Shown in pieces: positions 19,405 through 27,952 of a stretch of 57,990 bases of DNA (its first letter is position 1; every line of letters starts with the position of its first letter). The DNA is taken from positions 1-57,990 of IMG/VR virus record IMGVR_UViG_3300032093_000153. One strand, given 5' to 3'. The notes beneath the pieces were generated by a model. It was not told the origin of the DNA. It did no database searches and saw only the letters and a program-made list of their open reading frames with translations. The position numbers and the translations under genes were made by a program. Source of the DNA: a virus.

Positions 19405-21594
19405 ATGCCCGTAAACCTAGAAGTCAAAGGTTCTCTTGCCAAATGTCTGGCAACTGAGAACCTCATTATTGAACATAAGAAAGTTTCTACTGCAATGTTT
19501 GATGTGGACCGTCGTGTCCTAACTCTCCCCACTTGGGATAAAGCATCTGCGACTGTCTATGACCTTCTGGTTGGTCACGAAGTGGGGCACGCATTGTTTA
19601 CAGATAATATTGACTGGACTGTAGAATATCCTGAAGTTCCTAAGGATTTTGTGAACGTTCTTGAGGATGTTCGTGTGGAACGTCTGATGAAGAAAAAGTA
19701 TCCTGGTCTTTCTCGCACCTTTTATAATGGTTATAATGAACTGAATTCTGATGACTTCTTTTCTACCAAGGAAGAGAACCTGGATGAACTAACTTTCATT
19801 GACCGAATCAATCTTTACTTCAAGATTGGTGCATTTCACAACATTGCTTTCTCTGATGAAGAGAATGAGTTTCTGACTCGTGCAATTCAGACCGAAACGT
19901 TTGATGAAGTGCTGCAACTTGCTCGTGAAATCACGGAGTTTGTTCAATACAAACGTCAAAAGGTGGACTCTATGCCTACTCAAGGTGGTGGAGATGAAAT
20001 GTCTGGTCCTGGTGGTGAAGAAGTAGAAACTCCTCAACAAAACTCTTCTTCTGAGGATGGAGAGAATGAGGATGGTCAGAATAAAACTAATCTTCAGCAA
20101 GACTCACAGGGTCAATCTCAAAGTGATGAAGAATCTCTTGGTGATGAGATGAGTAAGTCTATGGAAGCACCAGATGGTGGTGGTCTTGGTCAAGAAGCAA
20201 GTAATGAGCACAATAAAAATAATCAAGATGAACTGAAGTCCAAGACATCTCGTTCTTTTGATGAAAAGTCTCAAGACCTTGTGGACAAATATGCCCAGGA
20301 GACTCATTATGTGGAACTTCCCAAGATGAATCTTGAGACAATGGTAATTCCTAATGAATTCATTCACCGCAAGGCAAAGGAATACTATGAGATGAAAGGA
20401 ACTTACGTTGCAGAATCATTCAAGGTTGCTTGTAATGAATACAATACCTACAAGAAATCAGCAGAAAAAGAAGTTTCTTATCTGGTAAAGGAGTTTGAGT
20501 GCAAGAAGTCTGCTGACCAGTATGCTCGTTCTAGTGTTGCTAGAACTGGTGTTCTTGATACGCAGAAACTTCATACTTACAAGTTTAACGAAGACCTGTT
20601 TAAGAAAGTTTCTGTAGTCCCTGATGGTAAGAATCACGGTCTTATCTTCATTCTTGACTGGTCTGGTTCAATGGGTGAATTCATTCTGGATGCATACAAG
20701 CAACTTCTAAATCTCATTTGGTTCTGCCGTAAGGTGAATATTCCTTTTGAGGTTTATGCTTTTACTCTTGATTGTCATTCTTATGCAGAACTTCAACCAA
20801 ATCATCCTCCTGTCTATGAAAGGGTTGCAAATGTTCTATCACCTGAGAATTCTTTCCGTTTGATGAACTTCTTCACCAGCAAAACAAATAGTCGTGTTCT
20901 TGAAGAACAACTCAAGAATATTTGGGTTGCTTGTTACTTCTTTCAAAAGAAAATGGGTTCTGTTCCTCGTCATCTTGACCTTTCTGGTTCTCCTATTGGT
21001 GAATCTCTGATGGCACTACACTCTTTGATTCCTGATTTCCAGGCAAAGAATAAACTACAGAAGGTAAATGTCATCTTTCTGACTGATGGTGAGGGGTATC
21101 AGAATTCAGTGACAACTGAAAGAAAACTTGGAGATGGTACAACCAGAATTGGTCATACCAAACACTCTCGGACTTCAATTCGTGACCGTAAGACTGGTAG
21201 AATCTATCAACCTTTGAATTACGATAACTTCCCTTTGTATGCCAAAGTTCTTCTTCAGACAGTCAAAGATAAGTTCCCTATGGTGAATGTGATTAACTTC
21301 CGTATCACCCCTAGTCGTGATTTTTCAAACTGTTATCGTTGGTATGGTGGGGGTCAGTCTTCGGAATACGAAAAAATCAAAACTGATTATCGTAAGGAAG
21401 GTTGTGTTCAATTCAAGAACACTGGGTTTGACCAATTCAATGTGATTGCTTCTACTTCTTTGTCTCAAGATGAAGAGTTCTCTGTTCCTGAAGATGCTTC
21501 CAAAGCACAAATCAAAACAGCATTTGTGAAGATGTTGGGTAAGAAAAAGACTAACAAAAAACTTTTGAGTTCTTTTATTGGTCTTATTGCCTGA
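19405..21594 (+). CDS. VWA-domain protein with HExxH motif (CobT/MoxR-partner-like)
   Basis: 729 aa. Residues ~50-70 have LLVGHEVGHALFTDNID, an HExxH zinc-protease-like motif. The middle (190-300) is acidic, Gln/Ser-rich and low complexity, as in CobT. The C-terminal VWA domain has the MIDAS sequence ILDWSGSMGEF at ~residue 415, with LSGSPIGESL and FLTDGEGY as further MIDAS elements. Proteins of this type work with MoxR/CobS AAA ATPases, and such an ATPase is encoded at 22905-24083. Protease activity and target are inference. Confidence 0.8.
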   Translation: MPVNLEVKGSLAKCLATENLIIEHKKVSTAMFDVDRRVLTLPTWDKASATVYDLLVGHEVGHALFTDNIDWTVEYPEVPKDFVNVLEDVRVERLMKKKYPGLSRTFYNGYNELNSDDFFSTKEENLDELTFIDRINLYFKIGAFHNIAFSDEENEFLTRAIQTETFDEVLQLAREITEFVQYKRQKVDSMPTQGGGDEMSGPGGEEVETPQQNSSSEDGENEDGQNKTNLQQDSQGQSQSDEESLGDEMSKSMEAPDGGGLGQEASNEHNKNNQDELKSKTSRSFDEKSQDLVDKYAQETHYVELPKMNLETMVIPNEFIHRKAKEYYEMKGTYVAESFKVACNEYNTYKKSAEKEVSYLVKEFECKKSADQYARSSVARTGVLDTQKLHTYKFNEDLFKKVSVVPDGKNHGLIFILDWSGSMGEFILDAYKQLLNLIWFCRKVNIPFEVYAFTLDCHSYAELQPNHPPVYERVANVLSPENSFRLMNFFTSKTNSRVLEEQLKNIWVACYFFQKKMGSVPRHLDLSGSPIGESLMALHSLIPDFQAKNKLQKVNVIFLTDGEGYQNSVTTERKLGDGTTRIGHTKHSRTSIRDRKTGRIYQPLNYDNFPLYAKVLLQTVKDKFPMVNVINFRITPSRDFSNCYRWYGGGQSSEYEKIKTDYRKEGCVQFKNTGFDQFNVIASTSLSQDEEFSVPEDASKAQIKTAFVKMLGKKKTNKKLLSSFIGLIA

Positions 21595-21601
21595 CCACCT
21601 G

Positions 21602-21627
21602 GGGGAGTATTTATTGCTCCCCTTTTA
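21602..21627 (+). terminator. Rho-independent terminator
   Basis: GGGGAG-loop-CTCCCC followed by TTTTAT immediately after the VWA gene; its T tract runs into a late promoter. Confidence 0.8.
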
Positions 21628-21633
21628 TAAATA
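21626..21633 (+). promoter_or_regulatory. Late promoter TATAAATA
   Basis: Exact TATAAATA 20 nt before the next ATG, followed by AAAAAGGA as ribosome binding site. Essentially the same string (TATAAATAACTAAAAAG) precedes the paralogue at 31221. Confidence 0.75.
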
Positions 21634-21652
21634 ACTAAAAAGGATTCGCAAG

Positions 21653-22096
21653 ATGGACGCACAAGATTTTCGTAGTCTTCAAGAAGCATATTTGGAAGTC
21701 GTTAGTAATAATAATGAGTTGAGTGAAATGTCTTATAAAAAACTTCCTGTCGGCAAAATGATGAGAAAAGTTGAATATAGGGCAGAAAGAGAAGCAGATA
21801 CGAGAGCAGATGCAGAAACAGCAGACACAACTGCTTTTATGAGTCATAATCGGGCATTAAGAGCGCACAAACGCGCAGAAAGAAATAAAGAAAGAAGCAA
21901 TAGAATGATAAATGTTGCTGATACTCATAGTAAGAAAGCAGCAAAGGCAAAATCAAAACTTAAAAAAGAACAAGTAGACATCTACGACATCATCCTCTCA
22001 CACTTACTTGATGAAGGATATGCTGAAACACCAGAAGCAGCAGAACGTATTATGGTTCATATGAGTGAAGAGTGGAGAGAAGGTATTGTTGGTTGA
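21653..22096 (+). CDS. Probable internal head protein with YDIILSHLLDEGYA module
   Basis: 147 aa, highly basic and acidic. The N-terminus MDAQDFRSLQEAYLEV resembles the capsid-targeting helix of T4-like internal proteins, with (L/I)xE sites for the prohead protease. The C-terminus, VDIYDIILSHLLDEGYAET with MVHMSEEWREGIV, is shared with proteins at 31221, 32363 and 34886. A late promoter precedes it. Packaging in the capsid is inferred. Confidence 0.6.
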   Translation: MDAQDFRSLQEAYLEVVSNNNELSEMSYKKLPVGKMMRKVEYRAEREADTRADAETADTTAFMSHNRALRAHKRAERNKERSNRMINVADTHSKKAAKAKSKLKKEQVDIYDIILSHLLDEGYAETPEAAERIMVHMSEEWREGIVG

Positions 22097-22115
22097 ATAA
22101 ATAATGATGCTTATG

Positions 22116-22185
22116 TGTGTCGCAACCATAGCAAAGATTAGGTGCTTTCGGGCACCTTTTCTTTTATAAATACTATTGCGACACA
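22116..22185 (+). promoter_or_regulatory. Homing-endonuclease leader: inverted repeat, terminator and late promoter
   Basis: TGTGTCGCAA (22116-22125) pairs with TTGCGACACA (22176-22185). Inside are the hairpin AGGTGC-tttcg-GCACCT with a T tract and TATAAATA at 22165-22172. A near-identical arrangement precedes the endonuclease at 53024. In T4, the I-TevI gene also has its late promoter inside a hairpin that blocks early translation. Confidence 0.65.
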
Positions 22186-22200
22186 ACATAAAGCAGAACT

Positions 22201-22908
22201 ATGACTTCACAAAGTCCAAGGATTTATACGTATAAAATTACCTTTGAAGAAGTTCCATATTACTATTATGGAGTTCATAAGGAAAAATATTTTAATGAAG
22301 AGTATTGGGGTTCACCGAAAACAAATAAATGGTGTTGGGAACTGTATACTCCAAAGAAACAAATATTAGAGATATTTGAGTTTAGTGATAATGGGTGGAT
22401 AGTGGCAAATTTAGTTGAAGATAGATTAATTAAATTATTTTATAATGCAGATAAATGGTGTCTTAATGAAAGTTGTGGTCCAAGAGTATCTTTAAGAGTA
22501 AACAGAGAAACTGGAAGGAAATCTGGATTAAAGAATAAAAAGAATGGAGTTGGTATACACGGAAGGACAAAGGATAAAATAATTGAGGATGGTAAAAAAG
22601 GTGGAATAAAACTAAGAGAGTTGGGGAAAGGAATACACGGATTAACCGACAAAGAGAAGAGTGAAATTAATAAATTAAATGGGAAAAGAGGTGGAGAGAG
22701 TGTTAAAAGAAATAAACTAGGGATTTTTTCTTTAACAAAAGAAAATCTTAGTGAAAATGGTAAAGTCGGTGGTAAAATGTCTTGCTCACAGAAATGGAAA
22801 TGTATGGAAACGGGATTCATTTCTAATCCAGGAAATTTAACAAAATATCAAAGAGCAAGAGGAATAGATACTTCAAAAAGGATTAGGATATTTGAGGACA
22901 CTCTATGA
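22201..22908 (+). CDS. Putative GIY-YIG-type homing endonuclease with NUMOD-like repeats
   Basis: 235 aa. The N-terminus IYTYKITFEEVPYYYYGVHK with EEYWGSPKTNKW resembles phage GIY-YIG-like nucleases (Seg type). The basic middle, with repeats of NKKNGVGIHG, GKKGGIKLRELG and GKRGG, is like NUMOD DNA-binding motifs. It is inserted between an internal-protein gene and the ATPase gene and overlaps the ATPase start (ATGA). Probably mobile; target unknown. Confidence 0.65.
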   Translation: MTSQSPRIYTYKITFEEVPYYYYGVHKEKYFNEEYWGSPKTNKWCWELYTPKKQILEIFEFSDNGWIVANLVEDRLIKLFYNADKWCLNESCGPRVSLRVNRETGRKSGLKNKKNGVGIHGRTKDKIIEDGKKGGIKLRELGKGIHGLTDKEKSEINKLNGKRGGESVKRNKLGIFSLTKENLSENGKVGGKMSCSQKWKCMETGFISNPGNLTKYQRARGIDTSKRIRIFEDTL

Positions 22909-24083
22909 ACCGTCCACAGACACGAGACGGGAGACCGAAAATGCCCTATACTGTAAGGGTAGTCAAGACAGACCAACTTATTATGGAAACCGCAATCGAA
23001 CTGCTGAAGTCAAAATACGGCACAGAATTTGGAGCAGAAGCAGTTCGTGCTGTTGCTGATGAACTTGAGATCAGTTATGCAACTCTTTCCAAGAAACTTA
23101 CTGACTTTAAAGTTTCTAGGGGGAAGTGGAATCTTGAAATTACTCAAGAAAAAATTGATGAACTTGAAGAAACTTACAAAGCACCATCTGTGAATCCAAT
23201 TTCTACCGTGGAAAGTGTAAAGCAAAACCTTATTCCAGAAAAGGACAATACTTTTGTATCTTTTGGCAACTTTACTGATGTTAAAAAAGTTGTTCAATCT
23301 GGGATTTTTTATCCTGTGTTCATCACTGGTCTCTCTGGTAATGGTAAAACTTTTAGCATTGAGCAATCTTGTGCTCAACTGAAAAGAGAACTCATTCGTG
23401 TTAATATCACGATTGAGACTGACTCTGATGATTTGCTTGGTGGTTTCCGTCTGGTGAATGGAGAAACTGTATGGCATAATGGCCCTGTGGTAGAAGCAAT
23501 GGAACGTGGTGCTATTCTACTCTTGGATGAGATTGACTTGGCATCTAACAAGATTATGTGCCTGCAATCGGTGCTTGAGGGTAAAGGTGTATTCCTTAAG
23601 AAAATTGGTAAGCACGTTTCTCCCAAGGCAGGTTTCAATGTGATTGCAACTGCAAACACTAAAGGTAAGGGTAGTGATGACGGTCGTTTCATTGGCACGA
23701 ATGTTCTTAACGAGGCATTCCTGGAACGATTCCCAATTACCTTTGAGCAAGAGTATCCTACCATTACTATTGAGACTAAAATCTTGACGAAAGTGGCAGA
23801 GTCTCTTAATATTCCTATGATTGGTGAGCACACTGATTTCGTTAAGCACCTTTGCACTTGGTCTGAGATTATTCGTAAGACCTTCAATGATGGTGGTATT
23901 GATGAAGTCATCAGCACTCGTCGTCTGGTTCATATCATCAAGGCATATTCTATCTTCGGTAAGAAAGACAAGGCACTTAAGGTTTGTCTGAATCGTTTTG
24001 ATGATGAAACCAAATCCACTTTTGTAGAACTCTACGACAAAATTGACGCAGAGTTTCAACAAAACAACACAGAAGAGGGATGA
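22905..24083 (+). CDS. cobS: CobS-like MoxR-type AAA+ ATPase
   Basis: 392 aa (an internal ATG at 22941 is an alternative start). Walker A GLSGNGKTF, Walker B AILLLDEIDLA, sensor-1-like FNVIATANT and an arginine-finger region FLERFPITF. The N-terminal 70 residues form a predicted HTH-like helical domain. Cyanophage genomes commonly carry this gene as cobS (cobaltochelatase subunit name), but its partner in phage may be the VWA protein at 19405 rather than a chelatase. Confidence 0.85.
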   Translation: MNRPQTRDGRPKMPYTVRVVKTDQLIMETAIELLKSKYGTEFGAEAVRAVADELEISYATLSKKLTDFKVSRGKWNLEITQEKIDELEETYKAPSVNPISTVESVKQNLIPEKDNTFVSFGNFTDVKKVVQSGIFYPVFITGLSGNGKTFSIEQSCAQLKRELIRVNITIETDSDDLLGGFRLVNGETVWHNGPVVEAMERGAILLLDEIDLASNKIMCLQSVLEGKGVFLKKIGKHVSPKAGFNVIATANTKGKGSDDGRFIGTNVLNEAFLERFPITFEQEYPTITIETKILTKVAESLNIPMIGEHTDFVKHLCTWSEIIRKTFNDGGIDEVISTRRLVHIIKAYSIFGKKDKALKVCLNRFDDETKSTFVELYDKIDAEFQQNNTEEG

Positions 24084-24128
24084 TTCCCTTTTCTGCGATA
24101 TATAGAACAACCTTGCATTTTCTTTCCT

Positions 24129-24263
24129 ATGACCCAACTTTTTCTGGATAAAAACGCAGATATGATCTACGAAGATCTTCAAGAAAGTTATGATGAAGAC
24201 AATCAAGAGGAAGAATATAGAGAAGATAGAATGGACCAAATGATTTCAAAATATGGTTACTGA
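24129..24263 (+). CDS. Small acidic hypothetical protein
   Basis: 44 aa (MTQLFLDKNADMIYEDLQ..), acidic and helical, starting 45 nt after cobS. Not recognised. Confidence 0.5.
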   Translation: MTQLFLDKNADMIYEDLQESYDEDNQEEEYREDRMDQMISKYGY

Positions 24264-24276
24264 TCACAGGAAAAAA

Positions 24277-24417
24277 ATGATGCAAAACACTCAGGAACTC
24301 GTGGATTTTTATAAACGTGAAGACTTGGAAGAATTTGCAAAATACCTTGGGGTTGATTGTGAAGACTACATTGAGTATCTTCATCCAGATGTTGATTTTG
24401 ATGACTGGTCCAGATGA
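24277..24417 (+). CDS. Small acidic hypothetical protein
   Basis: 46 aa from ATGATG at 24277, preceded by CAGG. Helical and acidic (DFYKREDLEEFAKYLG). Its stop overlaps the next ATG by one base (TGATG), which supports it being translated. Confidence 0.5.
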   Translation: MMQNTQELVDFYKREDLEEFAKYLGVDCEDYIEYLHPDVDFDDWSR

Positions 24418-24575
24418 TGAATACTGACGGATACATCAGTGCTGATAGGATGTGGGCAGCAGTTCCGTATGGGAATAGATATATTTCCATATACAATGGT
24501 GAACAGATCTGTATGCACAATACATTAGAAACTGCAAAAAAATTCATTCAAAAAGAAAATCGCAAAAGAAAATGA
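24417..24575 (+). CDS. Small hypothetical protein
   Basis: 52 aa (MNTDGYISADRMWAAVPYGN..), basic C-terminus. It overlaps both neighbours at start and stop, a coupled arrangement. Not recognised. Confidence 0.5.
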   Translation: MNTDGYISADRMWAAVPYGNRYISIYNGEQICMHNTLETAKKFIQKENRKRK

Positions 24576-24835
24576 TTAGTTTAATTGAAACTTTTCAACA
24601 GAACAAAAATTCTGTTTATGTTCGTGCTGTTTTAGAAGATATGGTTCAGGTTTATCCATCCACTCTTTATGATCCACCAGAATATGGTCCTGCTCTTTGC
24701 GAATCATCTTTTATATTTGATGAAGATGAGATTCTTCCTGAGAATGAAGAGGAACTAATTGATTATCTTGATGGACTTGATTTGGATTGGAAAATAGTAG
24801 ACACTAGTGATTGTAGTTTTGGATTTGTAGATTAA
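24572..24835 (+). CDS. Hypothetical acidic protein
   Basis: 87 aa, start overlapping previous stop (ATGA). Strongly acidic C-terminal half (EDEILPENEEELIDYLDGLDL). Not recognised. Confidence 0.6.
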   Translation: MISLIETFQQNKNSVYVRAVLEDMVQVYPSTLYDPPEYGPALCESSFIFDEDEILPENEEELIDYLDGLDLDWKIVDTSDCSFGFVD

Positions 24836-24855
24836 ATACCTATAGAATTAGGAGT

Positions 24856-25062
24856 ATGAATATGGTTGCTCTGGTGCTTTCAACAACCATTATATCTTGT
24901 TCGCAAGCAATTCAATTGGTTAATAATGTAATACAGGTAGTTGGTTTAAATAATCAACAAAAAGTAGAAATTATTGAAGAAATAAAAAAAATTGTTCCAT
25001 CTTGCCCAGTCATTATAAAAGAAAACAAAAATGCCAAACCAATCAAAAAACCAAGCAATTGA
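24856..25062 (+). CDS. Small protein with hydrophobic N-terminus
   Basis: 68 aa; MNMVALVLSTTIISCSQAIQL looks like a membrane/secretion signal with a Ser-Cys that might be a lipobox variant. GGAG precedes the start. Function unknown. Confidence 0.55.
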   Translation: MNMVALVLSTTIISCSQAIQLVNNVIQVVGLNNQQKVEIIEEIKKIVPSCPVIIKENKNAKPIKKPSN

Positions 25063-25192
25063 TTTAATGCTTGAGGACCTTCATACAAAAAATGTTGAAG
25101 TTCGCACAACAGTAAAAAAACTTGGTTGTGAATATGAATTGGAAGAATTGAAGATAAATCTTATAGAGTATCTTTATTCATTAAAGAAATGA
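25031..25192 (+). CDS. Small helical hypothetical protein
   Basis: 53 aa, beginning inside the previous gene's end in another frame and ending in an ATGA-type overlap with the next gene. Charged, helical (LEDLHTKNVEVRTTVKKLG). Not recognised. Confidence 0.5.
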   Translation: MPNQSKNQAIDLMLEDLHTKNVEVRTTVKKLGCEYELEELKINLIEYLYSLKK

Positions 25193-25449
25193 CTTCCTAT
25201 TATTTTTGGTTTGGTATTTTTGTGTTTGTTGCATATTTGATTGTAATAGATAATAGTGTTGCATATGCAATTACATTAATTTCTAAGATACTGAAATTTC
25301 AATACGAAAAACAAAAATGGTGGTTGCTTCACAATCCACGCAATCCAATAGTAAAATGGTTTATGTATAGGAAATCAATGAAACTGGCAGAGGAACTTAT
25401 GAAAGAGTTTGCAGAAAAAGAAACAATTCAGGAATACGAAACCAAATGA
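25189..25449 (+). CDS. Small membrane protein
   Basis: 86 aa with one N-terminal transmembrane segment (FWFGIFVFVAYLIVIDNSVA) and a charged cytoplasmic tail. Coupled to both neighbours by ATGA overlaps. Function unknown. Confidence 0.6.
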   Translation: MTSYYFWFGIFVFVAYLIVIDNSVAYAITLISKILKFQYEKQKWWLLHNPRNPIVKWFMYRKSMKLAEELMKEFAEKETIQEYETK

Positions 25450-25688
25450 AAAAGAAACCAGAAACGATTGAGTTCCCTCACGCACAATTTCCTATTCTTG
25501 TTATACATAAAGATGGAAAGGAATTGAAGGACACTAAAAAGTGTTACTTTCAAAGTATGCATTATGCCGAAAAGTATATTGTTAAATCCAAGTTCAAAAA
25601 AACAGATTATCAACTATTCATTAAACCTGGAACAGATGTGGAGACTATGGTGCAAGGCACTGGGAGAAAAAGTAGGAAAAAACAATAA
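25446..25688 (+). CDS. Small basic hypothetical protein
   Basis: 80 aa, Lys-rich (KFKKTDYQLF, GRKSRKKQ at the C-terminus). Not recognised. Confidence 0.55.
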   Translation: MKKKPETIEFPHAQFPILVIHKDGKELKDTKKCYFQSMHYAEKYIVKSKFKKTDYQLFIKPGTDVETMVQGTGRKSRKKQ

Positions 25689-25842
25689 GGAAGCAGATAA
25701 AGTTGCAATTATTAGAACAATTCTATTTGCAACTTATTTTATTACTAACATATTCATATGTGCCAATGCGATTAGGCATTGGAACGATAATACTACAATT
25801 TATATTCAAATTGATGGAGTTAAAAGTGGGACAACTTTATGA
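25636..25842 (+). CDS. Small membrane protein in overlapping frame
   Basis: 68 aa from an in-frame ATG at 25636, overlapping the previous gene by 53 nt. It has a transmembrane segment (IIRTILFATYFITNIFICANAI). The start is uncertain. Confidence 0.45.
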   Translation: MWRLWCKALGEKVGKNNKEADKVAIIRTILFATYFITNIFICANAIRHWNDNTTIYIQIDGVKSGTTL

Positions 25843-26029
25843 TGATTGCTTTTATGTTCAAGAAAAAAAATATGGACTCTGGTATTCTACCGACAAAGAA
25901 GGCAACGGACTTATCACATCTCTCACTGAAGAGCAATGTGTATCAGCAACCCGTTTTTATCTTAAAGGACGGCAGGAAGGTTTCTCTGAATCCAAATTTT
26001 ATGAAGGGGAAGTAAGTGGAAAACTCTAA
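25814..26029 (+). CDS. Hypothetical protein
   Basis: 71 aa from ATG 25814, inside the end of the previous frame. Strand-rich start (LYDDCFYVQEKKYGLWY). The upstream part of this open frame looks non-coding. Not recognised. Confidence 0.5.
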   Translation: MELKVGQLYDDCFYVQEKKYGLWYSTDKEGNGLITSLTEEQCVSATRFYLKGRQEGFSESKFYEGEVSGKL

Positions 26030-26153
26030 AGATAAATTATATCTTTTATTTTCTTTGGGGTTTATGATTTTTCTTGACCTACTTGTAATTGGTGGGTTAT
26101 TATATAAAGGACAAGCAAATTTTATTGAAGTTTATAAACATTTAAAAATATGA
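26016..26153 (+). CDS. Small single-pass membrane protein
   Basis: 45 aa with GTG start; central hydrophobic helix (LLFSLGFMIFLDLLVIGGLL). Overlaps both neighbours. Confidence 0.4.
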   Translation: MENSKDKLYLLFSLGFMIFLDLLVIGGLLYKGQANFIEVYKHLKI

Positions 26154-26287
26154 CTAAAAGAACTTATACGCAAAAAAATGGAACAATCTGGGAATGGAAC
26201 GAAACTGCAGAACTTTCTAAATTCATTAAACAACTATATACAAAAGAACCAATTCCCCCAACTAGACCCAACAACACCGTGGTTTGA
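26150..26287 (+). CDS. Small hypothetical protein
   Basis: 45 aa from ATGA overlap at 26150 (MTKRTYTQKNGTIWEW..), ending TGA 26287. Competes with an open frame at 26178-26390; both could be translated. Confidence 0.4.
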   Translation: MTKRTYTQKNGTIWEWNETAELSKFIKQLYTKEPIPPTRPNNTVV

Positions 26288-26390
26288 ATACAACAGTTAC
26301 GTTGAATGTTGCAACAGTTTAGGGAGACCAGTAAGACTTGGTGGATTTATGAGATATCAAGCATATCTTAAGGAAATAGGAGTAATCTAA
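26178..26390 (+). CDS. Hypothetical protein, start uncertain
   Basis: Open frame of 70 aa whose C-terminal half (FEYNSYVECCNSLGRP, FMRYQAYLKEIG) looks protein-like. The true start may lie downstream of 26287. It ends one base into the next ATG. Confidence 0.4.
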   Translation: MEQSGNGTKLQNFLNSLNNYIQKNQFPQLDPTTPWFEYNSYVECCNSLGRPVRLGGFMRYQAYLKEIGVI

Positions 26391-26635
26391 TGTTTAGATG
26401 GATTGATGATTTTTTAAAACCTTATCAGATTCCAACAACTGATATGACACTTTTTGATAAAATTATTGATTTGGAAGAAAAGTATAATGCTCTTCTTCTT
26501 GATATCAAAAGATTGGAAGAAGAAAATGTAGAACTCACTAACTGTTTGTATGAAGTTGAAAACAGACTACAAGAAAAGATTGACAATATTCATCCCATAA
26601 CTTACAATCTAAGCAATTATACTCTAGACAAATGA
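26390..26635 (+). CDS. Small coiled-coil protein
   Basis: 81 aa; residues ~30-70 form a coiled coil ([22 protein letters not shown]-type heptads). Overlaps the ferredoxin start by ATGA. Confidence 0.6.
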   Translation: MFRWIDDFLKPYQIPTTDMTLFDKIIDLEEKYNALLLDIKRLEEENVELTNCLYEVENRLQEKIDNIHPITYNLSNYTLDK

Positions 26636-26922
26636 CTTTTAATGTAACTCTCCGTTCTGCTGACGGAACCGAACAAACTATTCAATGCCCCGAAGACCAA
26701 TATATTCTTGATGCTGCTGAATATGCTGGCGTAGATCTTCCTTCCAGTTGCCGTGCTGGTGCTTGCTCTGCCTGCGTTGGTAAAGTTGTGGAAGGTGAAG
26801 TGGATAATTCCGAACAATCCTTCCTTGATGATGACCAAATGAATGAAGGTTTCTCTATGCTTTGTGTTGCATATCCTCTGAGTGATTGTGTGATTGAAAC
26901 AGAGCAAGAGGAGAATCTCTGA
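26632..26922 (+). CDS. petF: Plant-type [2Fe-2S] ferredoxin
   Basis: 96 aa, the usual size of cyanobacterial ferredoxin I. The cluster ligands are visible as [12 protein letters not shown] (C-x4-C-x2-C) plus a fourth Cys in [12 protein letters not shown]. Cyanobacterial petF carries electrons from photosystem I to reductases; phage copies are known in cyanophages and are proposed to redirect reducing power during infection. A codon shift toward G/C-rich third positions relative to the AT-rich neighbours is visible. Confidence 0.95.
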   Translation: MTFNVTLRSADGTEQTIQCPEDQYILDAAEYAGVDLPSSCRAGACSACVGKVVEGEVDNSEQSFLDDDQMNEGFSMLCVAYPLSDCVIETEQEENL

Positions 26923-27122
26923 TGTACGAAACTCTAACTGAATTCGAAAGAGCACTTGCCCGATTTGGTGATAAGGTTGCTCTAATTGCTGGTCTTGAAA
27001 TTAGTGATAAAATTTCACCAGAGGAAGCATATCAACAGATTAAAGACCTTTATAAAGAACTTAAAACTCTTCGTAAATTTGAAAAGAAATCTTGGGAATC
27101 TGATATTCATATTGATATGTGA
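26922..27122 (+). CDS. Small hypothetical protein
   Basis: 66 aa, helical (LTEFERALARFGDKVALIAGLEI), start overlapping the ferredoxin stop. Not recognised. Confidence 0.6.
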   Translation: MYETLTEFERALARFGDKVALIAGLEISDKISPEEAYQQIKDLYKELKTLRKFEKKSWESDIHIDM

Positions 27123-27280
27123 TGGAAGATACTCTAAAAATCACTCAAAATGAAGATGGGTCTTATACTATGGACTGGGACAAGGAAGACCCCAAATGGT
27201 CTTGGATGAATTCCTTGACTTCAAAGGAGATTCAGGTTATTATGGAACAAGCAATCGAGGACTTTATTAATGGACTTTAA
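27122..27280 (+). CDS. Small acidic hypothetical protein
   Basis: 52 aa (MEDTLKITQNEDGSYTMDWD..), start overlapping the previous stop (TGATG). Its end overlaps the next gene. Not recognised, but the N-terminal beta-hairpin phrase NEDGSYTMDWDKEDPKW is often seen in small cyanophage proteins. Confidence 0.55.
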   Translation: MEDTLKITQNEDGSYTMDWDKEDPKWSWMNSLTSKEIQVIMEQAIEDFINGL

Positions 27281-27728
27281 TTACAAAAAGTACTCACTTG
27301 AACAACTTGAAAACTGGGTACACGATTCTGTAAATGGTGATGCGTCACCACAAGAAATCTATGATGTCATCAAAGGTGTTGTAGATGAGCAATATCATTA
27401 CCATAAACACCATACTGGTCGTTGCTATGAACTTCTTGCACTTCTGAATGGTAATGGTAAGGGTCATATTCAAGCATATGATGATTTTCTAAGCAAAGAT
27501 CGCAATAGCAACTTTCCAGGTGAAAATACAATAAAAGATAAAGTAACCAAGTGGCAACTTCCCATTGAAGTTGATGGTCCAAGTGGTGAATACTTTGTTA
27601 CTTTCCCTGATGATTTGTTGGAAGCAGCAAATCTAAAAGAAGGAGATCGAGTAGAGTGGGTAGATAATGGAGATGGTTCTTATACCATCTGTAAAGTGAC
27701 TAAAGAAATTAAAATGGAGGATTGTTGA
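27270..27728 (+). CDS. Protein with C-terminal AbrB-like domain
   Basis: 152 aa. The C-terminus (~residues 92-145), with KWQLPIEVDGPSGEYFVTFP, DDLLEAANLKEGDRVEWVDN and GSYTICKV, is the swapped-hairpin AbrB/SpoVT-like pattern. The N-terminus is a His-rich helical region (DEQYHYHKHHTGRCYE). AbrB domains usually bind DNA as transition-state regulators; a regulatory role here is inferred. Confidence 0.65.
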   Translation: MDFNYKKYSLEQLENWVHDSVNGDASPQEIYDVIKGVVDEQYHYHKHHTGRCYELLALLNGNGKGHIQAYDDFLSKDRNSNFPGENTIKDKVTKWQLPIEVDGPSGEYFVTFPDDLLEAANLKEGDRVEWVDNGDGSYTICKVTKEIKMEDC

Positions 27729-27952
27729 TGGCATTGTCTGAATCTGTTGAAACTAATCTAAAAGAAGCAGAGGCATCCTTAAGGGCAGCATTAGCATATG
27801 CTGCTCGTCAAGAGCGACCTATGGTTTGTAGTGTAATTGCCGATATTATCAATCGTATTAATTCTCTCCAAAGTACTGATGCACTTCTTGATAAACTAGA
27901 AAATCGTAAACCAGGAAGTAGTGGTTTCTTTGGAACTATCTTTGGTGAATAA
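27728..27952 (+). CDS. Small hypothetical protein
   Basis: 74 aa from ATG 27728 (overlap TGATG), with GGAGG just upstream. Helical Ala-rich (EAEASLRAALAYAARQ) with Gly-rich end. Not recognised. Confidence 0.6.
   Translation: MALSESVETNLKEAEASLRAALAYAARQERPMVCSVIADIINRINSLQSTDALLDKLENRKPGSSGFFGTIFGE

Noticed and set aside
23010-24239. Minus-strand open frames of 155, 180 and 240 codons opposite cobS
   Set aside because: The forward frame has complete AAA+ motifs; the reverse products have no family pattern or start context.
25564-25635. N-terminal extension of the membrane protein at 25636 to 25564
   Set aside because: The extension lies wholly inside the preceding gene in another frame and looks non-coding.
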